A DNA stretch of 64,000 nucleotides from Hyalella azteca (lineage: Eukaryota; Arthropoda; Malacostraca; Amphipoda; Hyalellidae). This document shows positions 12,295 through 25,013 of this stretch, in pieces. The first letter of the stretch is position 1; each line of letters opens with the position of its first letter. The notes under the pieces are model-generated. The model made no database searches, was not told where the DNA came from, and saw only the letters and a program-made list of their open reading frames with translations. The DNA lies in contig NW_025937524.1 in assembly GCF_000764305.2 (NCBI RefSeq), positions 558,001-622,000 on the forward strand, in the 5' to 3' direction. The translations under genes and the position numbers were made by a program.

Positions 12295-14000
12295 GTATAA
12301 CAAGCCTTTGCACCAGCGCATTGACAAGCCACAAAGATGACCGACAAAGCCAAAAAAGTCAATAACAAAGCCTCGAATTTATTTATTTTATCGAATTTAT
12401 TTATATTTATTTCCTCGAGGAAATGAATAGCACCGCTGAATAAGCGCGCGTCACTGCCAAATCCTGAGCATCGTCAGGGAACAGACAGTAACATCGTGTA
12501 TTTCAGGTCACATTTGCGAAAAAACAAGCTAATTTGCAAAGGAAACAATAAATAAGGATCGTATAAAGGATGCAAGGATTGGATCATTGTCCAGGATTTG
12601 GGCAAGCCTTCTTGGCAAAAGTTTTTATGAAGTAGAAGCCCCAGGCCACGCTGGAGCCCTGGCTCATCAGTCGCACCCGCTGGTCTACGCTGGACACTAT
12701 TAATATGGTCATATCATGTAACGCTATATGAGACATTCCGGTGCATACACCGGAATTTACAAGGCCGTTATAATATTTACAAGGCCGGAAGGATTTACAA
12801 GGCCGTTATAATATTTACTGCGACTAAAAATTTTTTTTAACGTAACGATTCTGTAATAAATTCCTGAACGTGTGGATCGAAGCGACTAATTTTTGGATCT
12901 CGACATCTGGGAACCGAATAAAGGCAACCAATGGGATTGTCGGTCGCTGTTGTTTACTGAACAACGCGTCATGAATTAAAGTTATGAAAGAGGCTTTTTT
13001 AAATAAGATTAATTGGCGCTAATTCTAATTACCATCAGGTTTTATTCTAATTGTATAAAAATTATCCTAGTTAATTCTGACCGTGCCTGGCTCGTATTCG
13101 GTGTGACGGCTCGAAAGAAATTTTTACAGAAGAATCTAGCCGCCGGGATATTCGGACGAGTAGTGGATAAGAATTACAGCTCCAAACGCTTAATATTCGT
13201 AAAGCTTCGCTTTTTCTTTGGAAGAAAAAAATAGAGTAGAATAGAATAGAATAGAAATGTCGGCACTGAAGAAATAGGCCCATGGCCTGTTGCTGATTCT
13301 TGAATTTTTCGTGACTTGATTCACAAGGGATCCGGCCTTTGGAACCCGATCTTTCCATAACTGAGATAGCTGCTGGACTTAGCTGCCATAACTGAGATAG
13401 CTGCTGGACTTATTGCCTGGTCCGTAATTTTATAATAATAACGAGTGAATGTATCACACATTTATAAATAATAATAAAATAAATTGTAGGTATCAAAAAA
13501 TAACTCGCTCAGCATGTAACCCGACTATAGTTGGCAGATTGTAATTTGTATAAATACATCTATGCCTTTGTATATTTTTTTTAGTGCAAACACGAATATC
13601 TTTCTCCTGCAAGTGGACGTCTATGCTATCTTGCGTGCTTAGGTCATTCCTTCATCACTGGATTTTTTCAAGAATATCACAGCACCAAATGAGCGCTGGC
13701 TTATCTAAGCAACCGGCAGATGCTCTCCGTGCATTATCCTCGTTTGTCATTAATGCACTACAAACAACTGCTGACAACAGAACAATACAAGTGACCAAAA
13801 CAGAAGATAAATTATAAACACTGTAAGACGTGAGCAAAGTGGCGCTTCTCACGGTTATCTCGTTCAGTTTCTTTATCCATTCCGCCGCCAACTTTGTGTA
13901 TACCTTGGTCATATGAATAAAAAATGGGATAATGTTCATGTCGTGATCTTTTTTTCGCGAACGCATATGTTAATTCGTACAACAATAATACGGGGTAAAA
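12295..14000. other. No gene seen
   Basis: AT-rich. Contains a 27-bp duplication (CCATAACTGAGATAGCTGCT, 13,356-13,411) and a TAGAATAGAATAGAA patch. Opposed open frames at 13,013-13,966 lack gene features. Confidence 0.45.
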
Positions 14001-14013
14001 TTTTCAGCACAAG

Positions 14014-14226
14014 GTGGTCAAAGTATTGGGAGCAGCAGCAGCAGCCACTCCCCACGCCATCCTACAGATCACTGCAGGAGGCACCGCACTCAAAGGATGC
14101 CTCGAGGTCCTACAGGAGCGCAACGAGGCCGAGAGGCGGAGGCCGTGTCCAGGGCGAGGAATAATGAGGGAAATTGATGGCCTCAGAGCGACCATGGAAC
14201 ACGACCATGCTCCGTCCCTCGGCTGA
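14014..14226 (+). other. GC-rich open segment of unknown nature
   Basis: Seventy codons including a Glu/Arg-rich stretch (EVLQERNEAERRRPCPGRG), preceded by an acceptor-like TTTTCAG at about 14,000. It is GC-rich within AT-rich sequence and open on both strands. It could be an exon or a repeat fragment; nothing further was recognised. Confidence 0.2.
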
Positions 14227-14769
14227 CCTCAGACCATGATTCCAAAGGCGGCGATCCATCGTGGCCTGGGACTGCTATGTCCCAAACAAATACTAAGGAT
14301 ACTAAAGGATACTAAGGATACAAAAACTGGACACTGACCTCCACAACTGAATACCATGAGCGCCATGATGAAGGGCAAACGCAGTAGAAAAAGAAAGTCA
14401 TTTTTGCAAGAAAAAATGAATAGCATGACAAGAGAAAATCAACAAATAACGATGAACATACGCTACAAATTGAACGCATTACAAAATTATGACTTTATTG
14501 CAATAGTAAATGAGAACATTGTTGGTGCATTGCATGGAACTTTAAAACAAAACAATCGGCTAGTATGCCAACAAAAAAAAATAAATAATAAAACGAGGCA
14601 AACAACGTTTTACTGGATGGCAAGCAACTCAATTTTGCGTTTCAAATCTCCATGAACAGTTCGCGCTCAATCTTGAAGACATTTCAACATCTATATCTTA
14701 GAAGCCTTAAGCTCCAACTCCCGCCCAGCGAAGGAATTATGAACGCAACCTCTCATATGTGCGCTTAGT

Positions 14770-14910
14770 ATATGAATATGCTAGATATCTATGATATCTT
14801 AGCATATCTAGATATCTATCTAGCATATCTAGATATCTGGATATCCAATCTAGGTATCTGGATATCTAATCTAGATATCTAATATGGTAGATATCTAACA
14901 TAGATATCTT
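14770..14910. repeat. ATATCTAGATAT palindromic array
   Basis: Repeated self-complementary TAGATATCTA and GATATC motifs. The flanks (AGCTCCAACTCCCGCCCA) occur on both sides, showing a larger duplication around it. Confidence 0.8.
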
Positions 14911-14991
14911 AACAGCCACCAGCTCCAACTCCCGCCCACTGTAGGAATAATGAACGCAACCTCTTACATGTGCGCCAGGAAGCCACCTGAT

Positions 14992-15142
14992 CCCAGTGAA
15001 AATTTACAGGCGCGGCAGCTTCTGATTTGGATTACCAGAAGCTGGGGCGACTCTAAATTTTGTTACCCAGTGAAAATTTACAGACGTGTCAGCTTCTGAT
15101 TTGGATTACCAGAAGCTGGGGCGACTCTAAATTTTGTTAGGG
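14992..15142 (+). repeat. Short hairpin repeat, two tandem copies
   Basis: Two head-to-tail copies (about 75 bp each) of the element at 5,149, each with CAGCTTCTG...CAGAAGCTG around a short loop. They differ at a few sites (GGCGCGGCAG versus GACGTGTCAG). Confidence 0.75.
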
Positions 15143-15264
15143 TCGACTAGCATGCCCTGGCAGAGCTTCCTACCGTCCGCGACTCCTGCCAGCGGTGTTG
15201 TGCATCTGTCTTGACATCTGTTCATCGGTGACGTGCGAGTGATGGTCACTGCACATATGTTAGC

Positions 15265-15525
15265 TGCAGCTGCGGACTGTACAGTGTATAGCTATTGACT
15301 GTACAGCTGCGGACTGTACAGTGTATAGCTATTGACTGTACAGCAGTTGACTGTACAGTGTACAGCTATTGACTGTACAGCTGCGGACTGTACAGTGTAT
15401 AGCTATTGACTGTACAGCAGTTGACTGTACAGTGTACAGCTGTTGACTGTACAGCTGTTGACTGTACAGCAGTTGACTGTACAGTGTACAGCTGTCGACT
15501 GTAGAGCTGTCGACTGTACAGGGGC
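15265..15525. repeat. GACTGTACAG array
   Basis: Units of TATTGACTGTACAGCTGC and TGTTGACTGTACAG. CTGTACAG is self-complementary. The open minus frame is an artefact. Confidence 0.85.
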
Positions 15526-15884
15526 TGCTGGAGCCTGAAGGTAGCAGCTCAGCTGTACAGGATGCAGCGATAACAGCTGTCACAAGACAAGCCAAGCAGC
15601 TCCTTTTGCAGCTAATCCAAGGTCACCGAATGCTCACTGCTCCTTCTATCTTTGTCCCAATTAATCCTAGCTTTGTCTCCCCTAATCCTACTACCCCCAA
15701 TCCTATCTCCTCAAATGTTATCTCATAATTTTTCAAACACTTGTTGCTTGCTCCTCCTATCCAATCCTCATTAATCCCATCCAGCTCTCGCACCTTCCTT
15801 TGATGAATAACCTGGAGGAGAATGTCGCCTCACTGGGGGCACACTGACGCCTCACTTGTCCTCACTACCCTCAGCAGGCGCTGC

Positions 15885-16815
15885 CTCACCACCCGCGGGG
15901 GCTAGGCAAGTAACCACCCGCGGGGGCTAGGCGGGTGACCAACCGCGGGGACTAGGCAAGTGTCCAACCGCGGGGGCTAGGCAAGTATCCACCCGCGGAA
16001 CTAGGCAAGTATCCACCCGCGGGTGCTACGCAAGTATTCACCCGCGGGGGCTAGGCGGGTAACCACCCGCGGGGGCTAGGCAAGTATCCACCCGCGGGGG
16101 CTAGGCAAGTATCCACCCGCGGGGGCTAGGCAAGTGTCCACCCGCGGAACTAGGCAAGTATCCACCCGCGGGTGCTACGCAAGTATTCACCCGCGGGGGC
16201 TAGGCGGGTAACCACCCGCGGGGGCTAGGCAAGTATCCACCCGCGGGGGCTAGGCAAGTATCCACCCGCGGGGGCTAGGCAAGTATCCACCCGCGGGGGC
16301 TAGGCAAGTATCCAACGGCGGGTGCTAGGCAAGTGTCCACCCGCGGGGGCTAGGCAAGTATCCACCCGCGGGGGCTAGGCNNNNNNNNNNNNNNNNNNNN
16401 NNNNNNNNNNNNNNNNNNNNNNNNNNNNNNNNNNNNNNNNNNNNNNNNNNNNNNNNNNNNNNNNNNNNNNNNNNNNNNNNNNNNNNNNNNNNNNNNNNNN
16501 NNNNNNNNNNNNNNNNNNNNNNNNNNNNNNNNNNNNNNNNNNNNNNNNNNNNNNNNNNNNNNNNNNNNNNNNNNNNNNNNNNNNNNNNNNNNNNNNNNAA
16601 AGTATCCATCCGCGGGGCTAGGCAAGTATCCATCCGCGGGGGCTAGGAAAGTATCCATCCGCGGGGCTAGGAAAGTATCCATCCGCGGGGGCTAGGAAAG
16701 TATCCATCCGCGGGGCTAGGCAAGTATCCATCCACGGGGCTAGGCGGGTGACCACCCGCGGGGGCTAGGCGGGTGACCACCCGCGGGGGCTAGGCGGGTG
16801 ACCACCACCAGGGGA
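15885..16815. repeat. 25-bp GC-rich array containing assembly gap 1
   Basis: Units of CACCCGCGGGGGCTAGGCAA and GTATC, with some units having GGGTGACCAC. It is interrupted by Ns at 16,381-16,598, after which units read CATCCGCGGGG. Array length is therefore unknown. The plus strand carries AGGCAAGTAT in most units. Confidence 0.9.
16381..16598. other. Assembly gap 1 (218 N)
   Basis: A run of N inside the 25-bp array. Confidence 0.99.
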
Positions 16816-17585
16816 CGCAGCATACGAAGCCCACGACCTGACGGAGGCGGCGGTACGACAGGACGCCGTTCTTTGGGCGCCAAACTTCGACGTTAACTCG
16901 ACAATCATAACACAAACTGTGGGACGATAACCTGCTGTTGTTATATAGCTGATGACTGCTTGCAGGAGTGAAGGTCAGTGCTGCCACCCCAGTGCCGGCT
17001 GGGCGGCAGGTGGGGCCGGTGGGCGGCAGGTGGGGACGGTGGGCGGCAGCCACCCCAGCACCGGCAGCTCGTCTATTTCTAGCGCACCGCCCGTCGCACC
17101 AAATGCAGCCCGCGCCTGCCGCGCCGCTCCTGAGTTTAGCGCCGCTTCTGCCGACCCTCGCTTTACTGCATTCTCTGCTGCTCTTATATTGGCCAAGTAA
17201 TGGCTTCCTCATAGCTTTATTGCTCGCTTCTTCCTTATGTAATTGCTTATTCTAATAATTTGTTTAGTTCTTGTGTTTTGACTCACTACTTGTTTGTTCA
17301 TGTAATTATTACTCGTTTCTTTATTAGTTCACTACTTGCCTATTCACCATTTCATTAATTTTTAGGATACTGCTTCAATTAGCCCTTATTCATTGATTTA
17401 TTACTTGCTAATTCAGATGTTTAATGATTGTTTAATTAATTACCAAATCAAGTCCTATTAAACTGTTAATAATGTCGTTGAGCAACGAGTAAATTTTACA
17501 CCAGTCATCCAGTAACTCCCTATATAATTGGACACTTATACCACATCATAAAAATACCAAGTCATCAGTTGTTGGTTTTGGTTTG
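16816..17585. other. GC-rich block then AT-rich flank, no supported gene
   Basis: 16,816-17,200 is GC-rich and open in several frames on both strands (for example a minus frame with LCYDCRVNVEVWRPKNG). No motif supports a gene. 17,200-17,585 is AT-rich. Confidence 0.35.
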
Positions 17586-17587
17586 GT

Positions 17588-18747
17588 CTACTGGGCGCTG
17601 TGCAGGTCTATAATATTTGGTCTACTGGGCGCTGTGCAGGTCTATAATATTTGGTCTACTGGGCGCTGTGCAGGTCTATAATATTTGGTCTACTGGGCGC
17701 TGTGCAGGTCTATAATATTTGGTCTACTGGGCGCTGTGCAGGTCTATAATATTTGGTCTACTGGGCGCTGTGCAGGTCTATAATATTTGGTCTACTGGGC
17801 GCTGTGCAGGTCTATAATATTTGGTCTACTGGGCGCTGTGCAGGTCTATAATATTTGGTCTACTGGGCGCTGTGCAGGTCTATAATATTTGGTCTACTGG
17901 GCGCTGTGCAGGTCTATAATATTTGGTCTACTGGGCGCTGTGCAGGTCTATAATATTTGGTCTACTGGGCGCTGTGCAGGTCTATAATATTTGGTCTACT
18001 GGGCGCTGTGCAGGTCTATAATATTTGGTCTACTGGGCGCTGTGCAGGTCTATAATATTTGGTCTACTGGGCGCTGTGCAGGTCTATAATATTTGGTCTA
18101 CTGGGCGCTGTGCAGGTCTATAATATTTGGTCTACTGGGCGCTGTGCAGGTCTATAATATTTGGTCTACTGGGCGCTGTGCAGGTCTATAATATTTGGTC
18201 TACTGGGCGCTGTGCAGGTCTATAATATTTGGTCTACTGGGCGCTGTGCAGGTCTATAATATTTGGTCTACTGGGCGCTGTGCAGGTCTATAATATTTGG
18301 TCTACTGGGCGCTGTGCAGGTCTATAATATTTGGTCTACTGGGCGCTGTGCAGGTCTATAATATTTGGTCTACTGGGCGCTGTGCAGGTCTATAATATTT
18401 GGTCTACTGGGCGCTGTGCAGGTCTATAATATTTGGTCTACTGGGCGCTGTGCAGGTCTATAATATTTGGTCTACTGGGCGCTGTGCAGGTCTATAATAT
18501 TTGGTCTACTGGGCGCTGTGCAGGTCTATAATATTTGGTCTACTGGGCGCTGTGCAGGTCTATAATATTTGGTCTACTGGGCGCTGTGCAGGTCTATAAT
18601 ATTTGGTCTACTGGGCGCTGTGCAGGTCTATAATATTTGGTCTACTGGGCGCTGTGCAGGTCTATAATATTTGGTCTACTGGGCGCTGTGCAGGTCTATA
18701 ATATTTGGTCTACTGGGCGCTGTGCAGGTCTATAATATTTGGTCTAC
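17588..18747. repeat. 34-bp homogeneous array, about 34 copies
   Basis: Unit begins GGTCTACTGGGCGCTGTGCA and ends GGTCTATAATATTT. Copies appear identical over the full 1.16 kb, and the array ends at an N (18,748). This homogeneity suggests either recent expansion or gap-filling. Confidence 0.95.
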
Positions 18748-18748
18748 N

Positions 18749-18935
18749 ACCCGTCACGCTCTCACCCGTCACGCTCTCACCCGTCATGCTCTCACCCGTC
18801 ATGCTCTCACCCGTCACGATCTCACCCGTCACGATCTCACCCGTCACGATCTCACCCGTCACGATCTCACCCGTCACGCTCTCACCCGTCACGATCTCAC
18901 CCGTCACGATCTCACCCGTTACGCTCGCCATGTTC
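18749..18935. repeat. 15-bp array
   Basis: About twelve copies of ACCCGTCACGATCTC, with GCTCTC and ATGCTC variants. The minus strand reads GGGTGAGA in every unit. Frames are open on both strands because 15 is a multiple of three. Confidence 0.95.
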
Positions 18936-19299
18936 ACGCTGCCACCCCATGACACCCGCTGAGTCTCCCAGGCCAGGAAGTGCCAAGTTTAAGGCTACTC
19001 ATTCCAAATTGGGTAACATAATGTAACCTAACCACTCTGGGCATCACATCGCAAATAGAGCACCACACTCGCATCACTCCGTTATCAGTCGCGGCTCTCG
19101 ACTCACACGTGCCGACGCTCAATTTTTTCGTCCAGCTTCTCATTTCGACCGTTTTTTAGCTATTATCGTTTCGTAGCTACTTAAAGCCATTATCATTTTT
19201 AGATATATTTCAGTTAGATTTCACTAAATCTTATTACATAAACAATTTGTATTCTAGCAATTATTCAAACTAACTAATTTTCACTTCTCATTATTTCAG

Positions 19300-19570
19300 C
19301 CATTTCGATATTTCATCAATTGTTTCAGCCATTTTACTGTTTCAGCCATTCTACCATTTCATCCATTCTATAATTTCAGCAATTCTACTATTACAGCCAT
19401 TCTACTATTACTACCATTCTACTATTTCAGCCATTCTACTATTACAGCCATTCTACTATTACTGCCATTTTACTATTTCAGCCATTCCACTATCTATTTC
19501 AGCCATTCCACTATCTATTTCAGCCATTCTACTATTTCAGCTATTCTACTATTTCAGCTATCTAACTATT
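19300..19570. repeat. CATTCTACTATTTCAG degenerate array
   Basis: Repeated TTCAGCCATTCTACTATT with substitutions; low-complexity pyrimidine-rich. Confidence 0.8.
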
Positions 19571-20019
19571 TCACGATTAACAGCTATTTTATTATTTCAA
19601 CTATTTTATTCACGAATACAATAAAGCGCGTCTCATTAACAGCTCCCAGTACCACATGAAGTGCATGATAATGGCTTATTAGTCTTATGGTTAGGTTAGC
19701 ATCGACATCCACATTATATTCAATAACGTGAAACTAAACTGAATCTAATGGGGCGGAATTCCCCTGTTGACGTCAACTGAGTTGAAGTGTTTCAGTAAAT
19801 AAACCATAAGTGTAGACTATAGAATAGCTTGGGTCACAACCTTGGCAATCACGATAGTGAGGTACTCACTGTAACGTCTCCACCAATAGCGCTGGCAAGC
19901 TTACCTGAAATGAGAAAACGCTAATGTTAATAAATCTACGGACTTTACGAGACAGATTCTAGTATCTTTCGCACGCACAAAATGAGATCTTTTGTGTGCA
20001 CGCATTATGCTGAGTGATG

Positions 20020-20340
20020 GATGCTAAGCAGGCGAGGCAGTGTGGTGGATGCTAAGCCGGCGGGGCAGTGTGGTGGATGCTAAGCAGGCGGGGCAGTGTG
20101 GTGGATGCTAAGCAGGCGAGGCAGTGTGGTGGATGCTAAGCAGGCGAGGCAGTGTGGTGGATGCTAAGCAGGCGAGGCAGTGTGGTGGATGCTAAGCAGG
20201 CGGGGCAGTGTGGTGGATGCTAAGCAGGGGGGGCAGTGTGGTGGATGCTAAGCAGGCGAGGCAGTGTGGTGGATGCTAAGCAGGCGAGGGGCAGTGTGGT
20301 GGATGCTAAGCAGGGGGGGCAGTGTGGTGGATGCTAAGCA
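20020..20340. repeat. 28-bp array
   Basis: About eleven copies of GTGGTGGATGCTAAGCAGGC plus GAGGCAGT, with GGGGCAGT variants. Confidence 0.95.
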
Positions 20341-20407
20341 ATGATGCGACAATCAAATTTTAGGAGGAACGCGGCACAGTTGGCAGCTCTGAGCAACAGC
20401 TGCAGCA

Positions 20408-20605
20408 ACCTGACCCGGGGTCGCCGACCCCTACAGACAGAAAGAACTGCTGTTATCGAGACAACACCCCTGACCCGGGGTCACTGACCCCTACAGACAG
20501 AAAGAACTGCTGTTATCGAGACAACACCCCTGACCCGGGGTCACTGACCCCTACAGACAGAAAGAACTGCTGTTATCGAGACAACAGCCCTGACCCGGGG
20601 CCACT
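20408..20605. repeat. 60-bp array, three copies
   Basis: Each unit contains CTGACCCGGGGTCACTGACC and GAAAGAACTGCTGTTATCGA. The GACCCGGGGTC core is nearly self-complementary. Confidence 0.95.
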
Positions 20606-20804
20606 GAACCCCGGTACCAACCCAATAACTAAACCAAAATTACCAAATTATAAAGAACCAGAATGACTGATCCCAAATCATGGTGGACCAGAAACATTGA
20701 ATACTTATTATAGCACATAATGCCTAAACCCTATTATATTTAGCTTTGTTTTATTTAGCAGCAGGTGATGCCAAGTGACAACATCTCGTGCGCCAAACCC
20801 AGCG

Positions 20805-20935
20805 GCTACTAACACCACTGAGTTGTAACACCACTGCGTTGTAACACCACTGCGTTGTAACACTACTGCGTTGTAACACTACTGCGTTGTAACACCACTG
20901 CGTTGTAACACCACTGCGTTGTAACACCATTGCAT
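20805..20935. repeat. 16-bp array
   Basis: About eight copies of GTTGTAACACCACTGC. Confidence 0.95.
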
Positions 20936-20999
20936 CACAGCTGGGTAGACCGTGCCAAGAAAAAACGCTGAATTAAGTGCGGGAGAAGATAAGAGTGCA

Positions 21000-21130
21000 T
21001 CAAGATAACACAAAGATAACCACAAGAGAGAGCGTTGTAAGAACTTTTTAATAACACAAAGATAATCACAAGAGGGAGCGTTGTAAGAACTTTTTAATAA
21101 CACAAAGATAACCACAAGGGGAGCGTCAAG
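21000..21130. repeat. About 46-bp array, three copies
   Basis: AACACAAAGATAACCACAAG and GAGCGTTGTAAGAACTTTTT alternate, with small indels. Confidence 0.85.
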
Positions 21131-23205
21131 AACTCTTAAATAACACAGATACAAGATCGCGCAGTTAAGATGCGCCAGCTGGGGAAGTTCAGAACGCGTC
21201 AGGTGAGTGGCAGTGGCAGCAGCAGTGGCAGTGGTAATGACAGCAGCAGTGATAGCAGCAGACAGCAGTAACGCAATAGTGAGGTCAGGAAGGATGTAGT
21301 GAGGTCATAACTACAAAGATAGTGAAGTAAACACTCTTGGACCAGAGGAGAGGTAGCGGGGCACCCTCACTGTTGCTGCCACACTTAGTTTGCGAGCCGC
21401 GATAATTCACCTCAGACAAGAATGCCACTATAATAAGTATCCGCCTCAATAAATTTCATCCCAGGCGGAATGCCGCTATATTAACGTGTCCGCATCAATA
21501 AATTACGTCCCTGGCAGGAAAGCCTTCATAAAAAATTACGAAAATTTTACGGCATCGGACTAAATAGTGAATAATTTCTACAACTGCAAGTAATGTAAGA
21601 TAGGAAGACTTTAATAGCACCGAAGTAAGAGGTATCAAATGACACCCGTTGAATGTGGTTCGAATGAGTGAACGTAACAAAGCTCGTATAGGATAATCGA
21701 GTAATTATTCGGTAGAGTCAGCTCTATATTAGACATTTTTCATCCTAAGACGGAATTCAGCCAACCAAAAATGCTTCAACGGATTGCAGGAGTGCGCTCT
21801 AATGTCAACATGGAACATTCAAACTGGCGAATACTAAATCCGTCGGAATTTTCACTGTTCCCTTTACCACGTTTTACTGTACCTACCTCAAGGATCAGTC
21901 TCTAGTACTCCCATAAAATTAAATAAAAAGTAAAGACTTAGTGACAACTTGAGCCTTGAGGGACATGGGGGACAACCCCACATCCTCAATAAACAAATAA
22001 ACAACAACAAAATCCGCCAAATAGAGACCAAGTTTCTCATATCAGATGAGCGTTGACCATTTCCATTTTCAGGGGTAGAATATTTCTTCGTGTCTATCCT
22101 TTTATCACTGAGTAAGTTAGGGGGCTGCGATAATCGTACAATGGAAGTGATGCCTGAAAATCATCGAATGTGGTCTAGCAAATTTATTTATTGAGCTCTA
22201 AATGCAAACCCCCACGCGATTGGCGAGTTCAACAGCCAACTTAATACACCAGATTCGTGGTTTAGCAGCTCACGAAATACATCAGATTTGCTGTTTAACA
22301 TATTAAACTCTCACGAAGGTTAGCTCACACATTTCTGTAAGATAATACCGACAAACTCACCTAAAATGAAGATTCGCACACTTATAAGGTCCAAGTAGTT
22401 TAGGCTATTCCAAACACTTCAATTCTTAAGCTTCCAACAACCTAATCTCACGCAACGGAATGCCAAAATTCCATGGGAATGAAACAGTTTTAATATCACG
22501 AACCTGGTTAATGCAAATAAGTAAAGTGTTCCAGATAATATTTTTGCTGAAAAAAATGAATAGTATTGAACATGTCACTCGAGATCTAAGTTACTTCTGA
22601 ATTTTTTTCGTGCAGGTTTAAATCAACTCTGTCATTATTGCTAAATTATAAGCCTAATTTAGCAAAAAAAAATGTATTATTCTGCGAAACATAATAAACA
22701 AGAAAATATTCGTTGTAGTCAAGGATCGCTTGGGTTCAACCGGCGGGGCATTTTCTGTAGCTTCACCGCCGACGAATTGAAACGTAAACGCGATAATAAA
22801 GAGAGAGGTAGATCGATGTGATGATTAAAACATTTAATTGATCCCATGAAAAACAGAAGTAGAGTTTAAGAATATTTTTAAATAACTTAATTACAAACCA
22901 GATTGCATTTCATAACTTATTCATTTCAATTAACAAAACGGGTAAATAATAATATAGAATTTCACGAAACAGGCGAATAATTATATAGAATCAGATGACA
23001 CAGAATGAATAACGCATGCGCTAGCAAGATGGCACTGAGAGGAGGTGCCACAGCGGCACTGTGTGGGCACAGCAGTACACTGACACTGTCATGCATGACG
23101 CGGTGGCCCGTGCCTGCTGGTGCACCGGCCGCTGCTGCTACCACTGCGCTCAGGGGTGCAGCTCTCGCAGCACCACGGCAGTCACGTACTATAATATCTA
23201 CCGAT
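21131..23205. other. No gene seen
   Basis: Mostly AT-rich. A short CAGTGGCAGCAGCAGTGGCA run occurs at 21,210-21,260. GC-rich open frames at 23,005-23,217 lie against the MITE and have no gene features. Confidence 0.45.
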
Positions 23206-23209
23206 ACTT

Positions 23210-23482
23210 CACTATGAGAAAAATTACCGTTAACGGTATTACCGGCGTTAACGGTATTACCGGCGTTAACGGTATTACCGGCGTTAACGGTATTACCGGC
23301 GTTAACGGTATTACCGGCGTTTCAGTGGCCGGTCGGCACGTGAAAAAAAACAACGTGTCGCCGTTTTTATTCTAATTTAACACTAAATATCTGTAAAACA
23401 TCTGATAAAAACGGCGAAACAGTTTATTTTCACGGGGCGACTGGCCACTAGAACGCCAGTGGGACCGTTTTTTCTAACAGTG
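23210..23482. mobile_element. Same palindromic MITE with an internal tandem expansion
   Basis: Homologous to the 44,701 copy in the opposite orientation, with the same hairpin arms and the same right end (TTTTTTCTAACAGTG). Next to the left end an 18-bp unit, GTTAACGGTATTACCGGC, is repeated about five times (23,228-23,318), where the other copy has one. The left terminal repeat is degraded (CACTATGAGAAAAA). Confidence 0.8.
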
Positions 23483-23504
23483 TATCTATCTATCTATACA
23501 GAAC

Positions 23505-24365
23505 ATGTGATGTACTCGGGGCACGTGCTACTATCGTACTCGGGGCAAGTGACGTCCTCTGGGCACGCGCTACTATGGTACTCAGGGCAAGTGACGTCCT
23601 CGGGGCACGTGCTACTATCGTACTCGGGGCAAGTGACGTCCTCGGGGCACGTGCTACTATCGTACTCGGGGCACGTGATGTACTCGGGGCACGTGCTACT
23701 ATCGTACTCGGGGCACATGCTACTACCGTACTCGGGGCACGTGCTACTATCGTACTCGGGACACGTGCTACTATCGTACTCAGGGCACGTGCTACTAACG
23801 TACTCGGGGCACGTGCTACTAACGTACTCGGGGCACGTGCTACTATCGTACTCAGGGCACGTGCTACTAACGTACTCGGGGCACGTGCTACTATCGTACT
23901 CAGGGCAAGTGATGTCCTCGGGGCACGTGCTACTATCGTACTCGGGGCAAGTGACGTACTCAGGGCACGTGCTACTATCGTACTCGGGGCACGTGCTACT
24001 ATCGTACTCAGGGCAAGTGATGTCCTCGGGGCACGTGCTACTATCGTACTCGGGGCAAGTGATGTACTCGGGGCACGTGCTACTATCGTACTCGGGGCAA
24101 GTGATGTCCTCGGGGCACGCGCTACTATCTGTCTCTTATACACATCTAGATGTGTATAAGAGACAGCTACTATCGTACTCGGGGCAAGTGACGTACTCGG
24201 GGCACGTGCTACTATCGTACTCGAGGCAAGTGACGTACTCGGGGCACGTGCTACTATCGTACTCGAGGCAAGTGACGTACTCGGGGCACGTGCTACTATC
24301 GTACTCGAGGCAAGTGACGTACTCGGGGCACGTGCTACTAGCGTACTCGGGGCAAGTGACGATCT
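23505..24365. repeat. Compound array of 24-bp and 18-bp units
   Basis: A 24-bp unit (GGGGCACGTGCTACTATCGT + ACTC) alternates with an 18-bp unit (GGGGCAAGTGACGTCCTC). Both lengths are multiples of three, so frames of 317, 217 and 194 codons are open on both strands. These are artefacts. The array is interrupted by an adapter junction at 24,129-24,166. Confidence 0.95.
24129..24166. other. Nextera mate-pair adapter junction left in the assembly
   Basis: CTGTCTCTTATACACATCT followed immediately by its reverse complement AGATGTGTATAAGAGACAG. This is the 38-base circularisation junction made of two Tn5 mosaic ends used in mate-pair libraries. It is not genomic sequence. The assembled array on its two sides need not be contiguous in the organism. 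Confidence 0.98.
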
Positions 24366-24900
24366 CGCGCTCGAGTGAGAGGACGATTAGCAGCAAGCAA
24401 TTCGAGAATTAATTTCTAACTTTTACTTTGAATTTTATTAATTATTGAATATCTTATTATTGAATATTTACTTTGAATTCACTAATCAACACAGTAGGTA
24501 GGTCTTGAGCATATAGAAATTAATAAACATTAGTGATGGAAACCCTTGTGTTACGCATGATAGTGTAATTTGTGTGCTAAACACCGTAGAGTTGAGCAGC
24601 ACGATTTATATTATTAGAAAACGGACAAAGAAAACGTTTAATCACATCACATTTAGATGGGAGTGACTGCAATAAAATACCAGCATCAGATTTCTCTAAT
24701 AACAGTCTAGCATTAGAATATTTTACCGGTCATCGGAAATTTACGTGGGTTTTACTAAACCTATTTTATTCTTTCGAGCTACCGAGCTATTACAACGATA
24801 TTTCTTTTTGCTTTAGCCTCAAGGCACAGAAAGCAGAACTTCTGATGTCGCAATCAGGCCGCTCGGTGTCAAGCCTTGGCAAACGAAACTACAACCTACG
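24366..24900. other. AT-rich spacer, no gene seen
   Basis: No coding or repeat signal apart from TTATTGAATATTTACTTTGA-like duplicated words. Confidence 0.5.
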
Positions 24901-24904
24901 TACA

Positions 24905-25012
24905 CAGAACAACTGCGTTCACACGGGACAACTGCGTTCACACGGGACAACTGCGTTCACACGGGACAACTGCGTTCACACGGGACAACTGCGTTCACAC
25001 GGGACAACTGCG
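24905..25012. repeat. 19-bp array
   Basis: About five copies of AACTGCGTTCACACGGGAC, ended by an N at 25,013. Confidence 0.95.
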
Positions 25013-25013
25013 N

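Noticed and set aside
15885..16815. CRISPR-like regularity of the 25-bp array
   Set aside because: No unique spacers; units are contiguous and the genome is eukaryotic with introns and LINEs.
23459..24412. 317-codon plus frame and its antisense partners
   Set aside because: 24- and 18-bp units keep frames open on both strands, and the frame crosses an artificial adapter junction.
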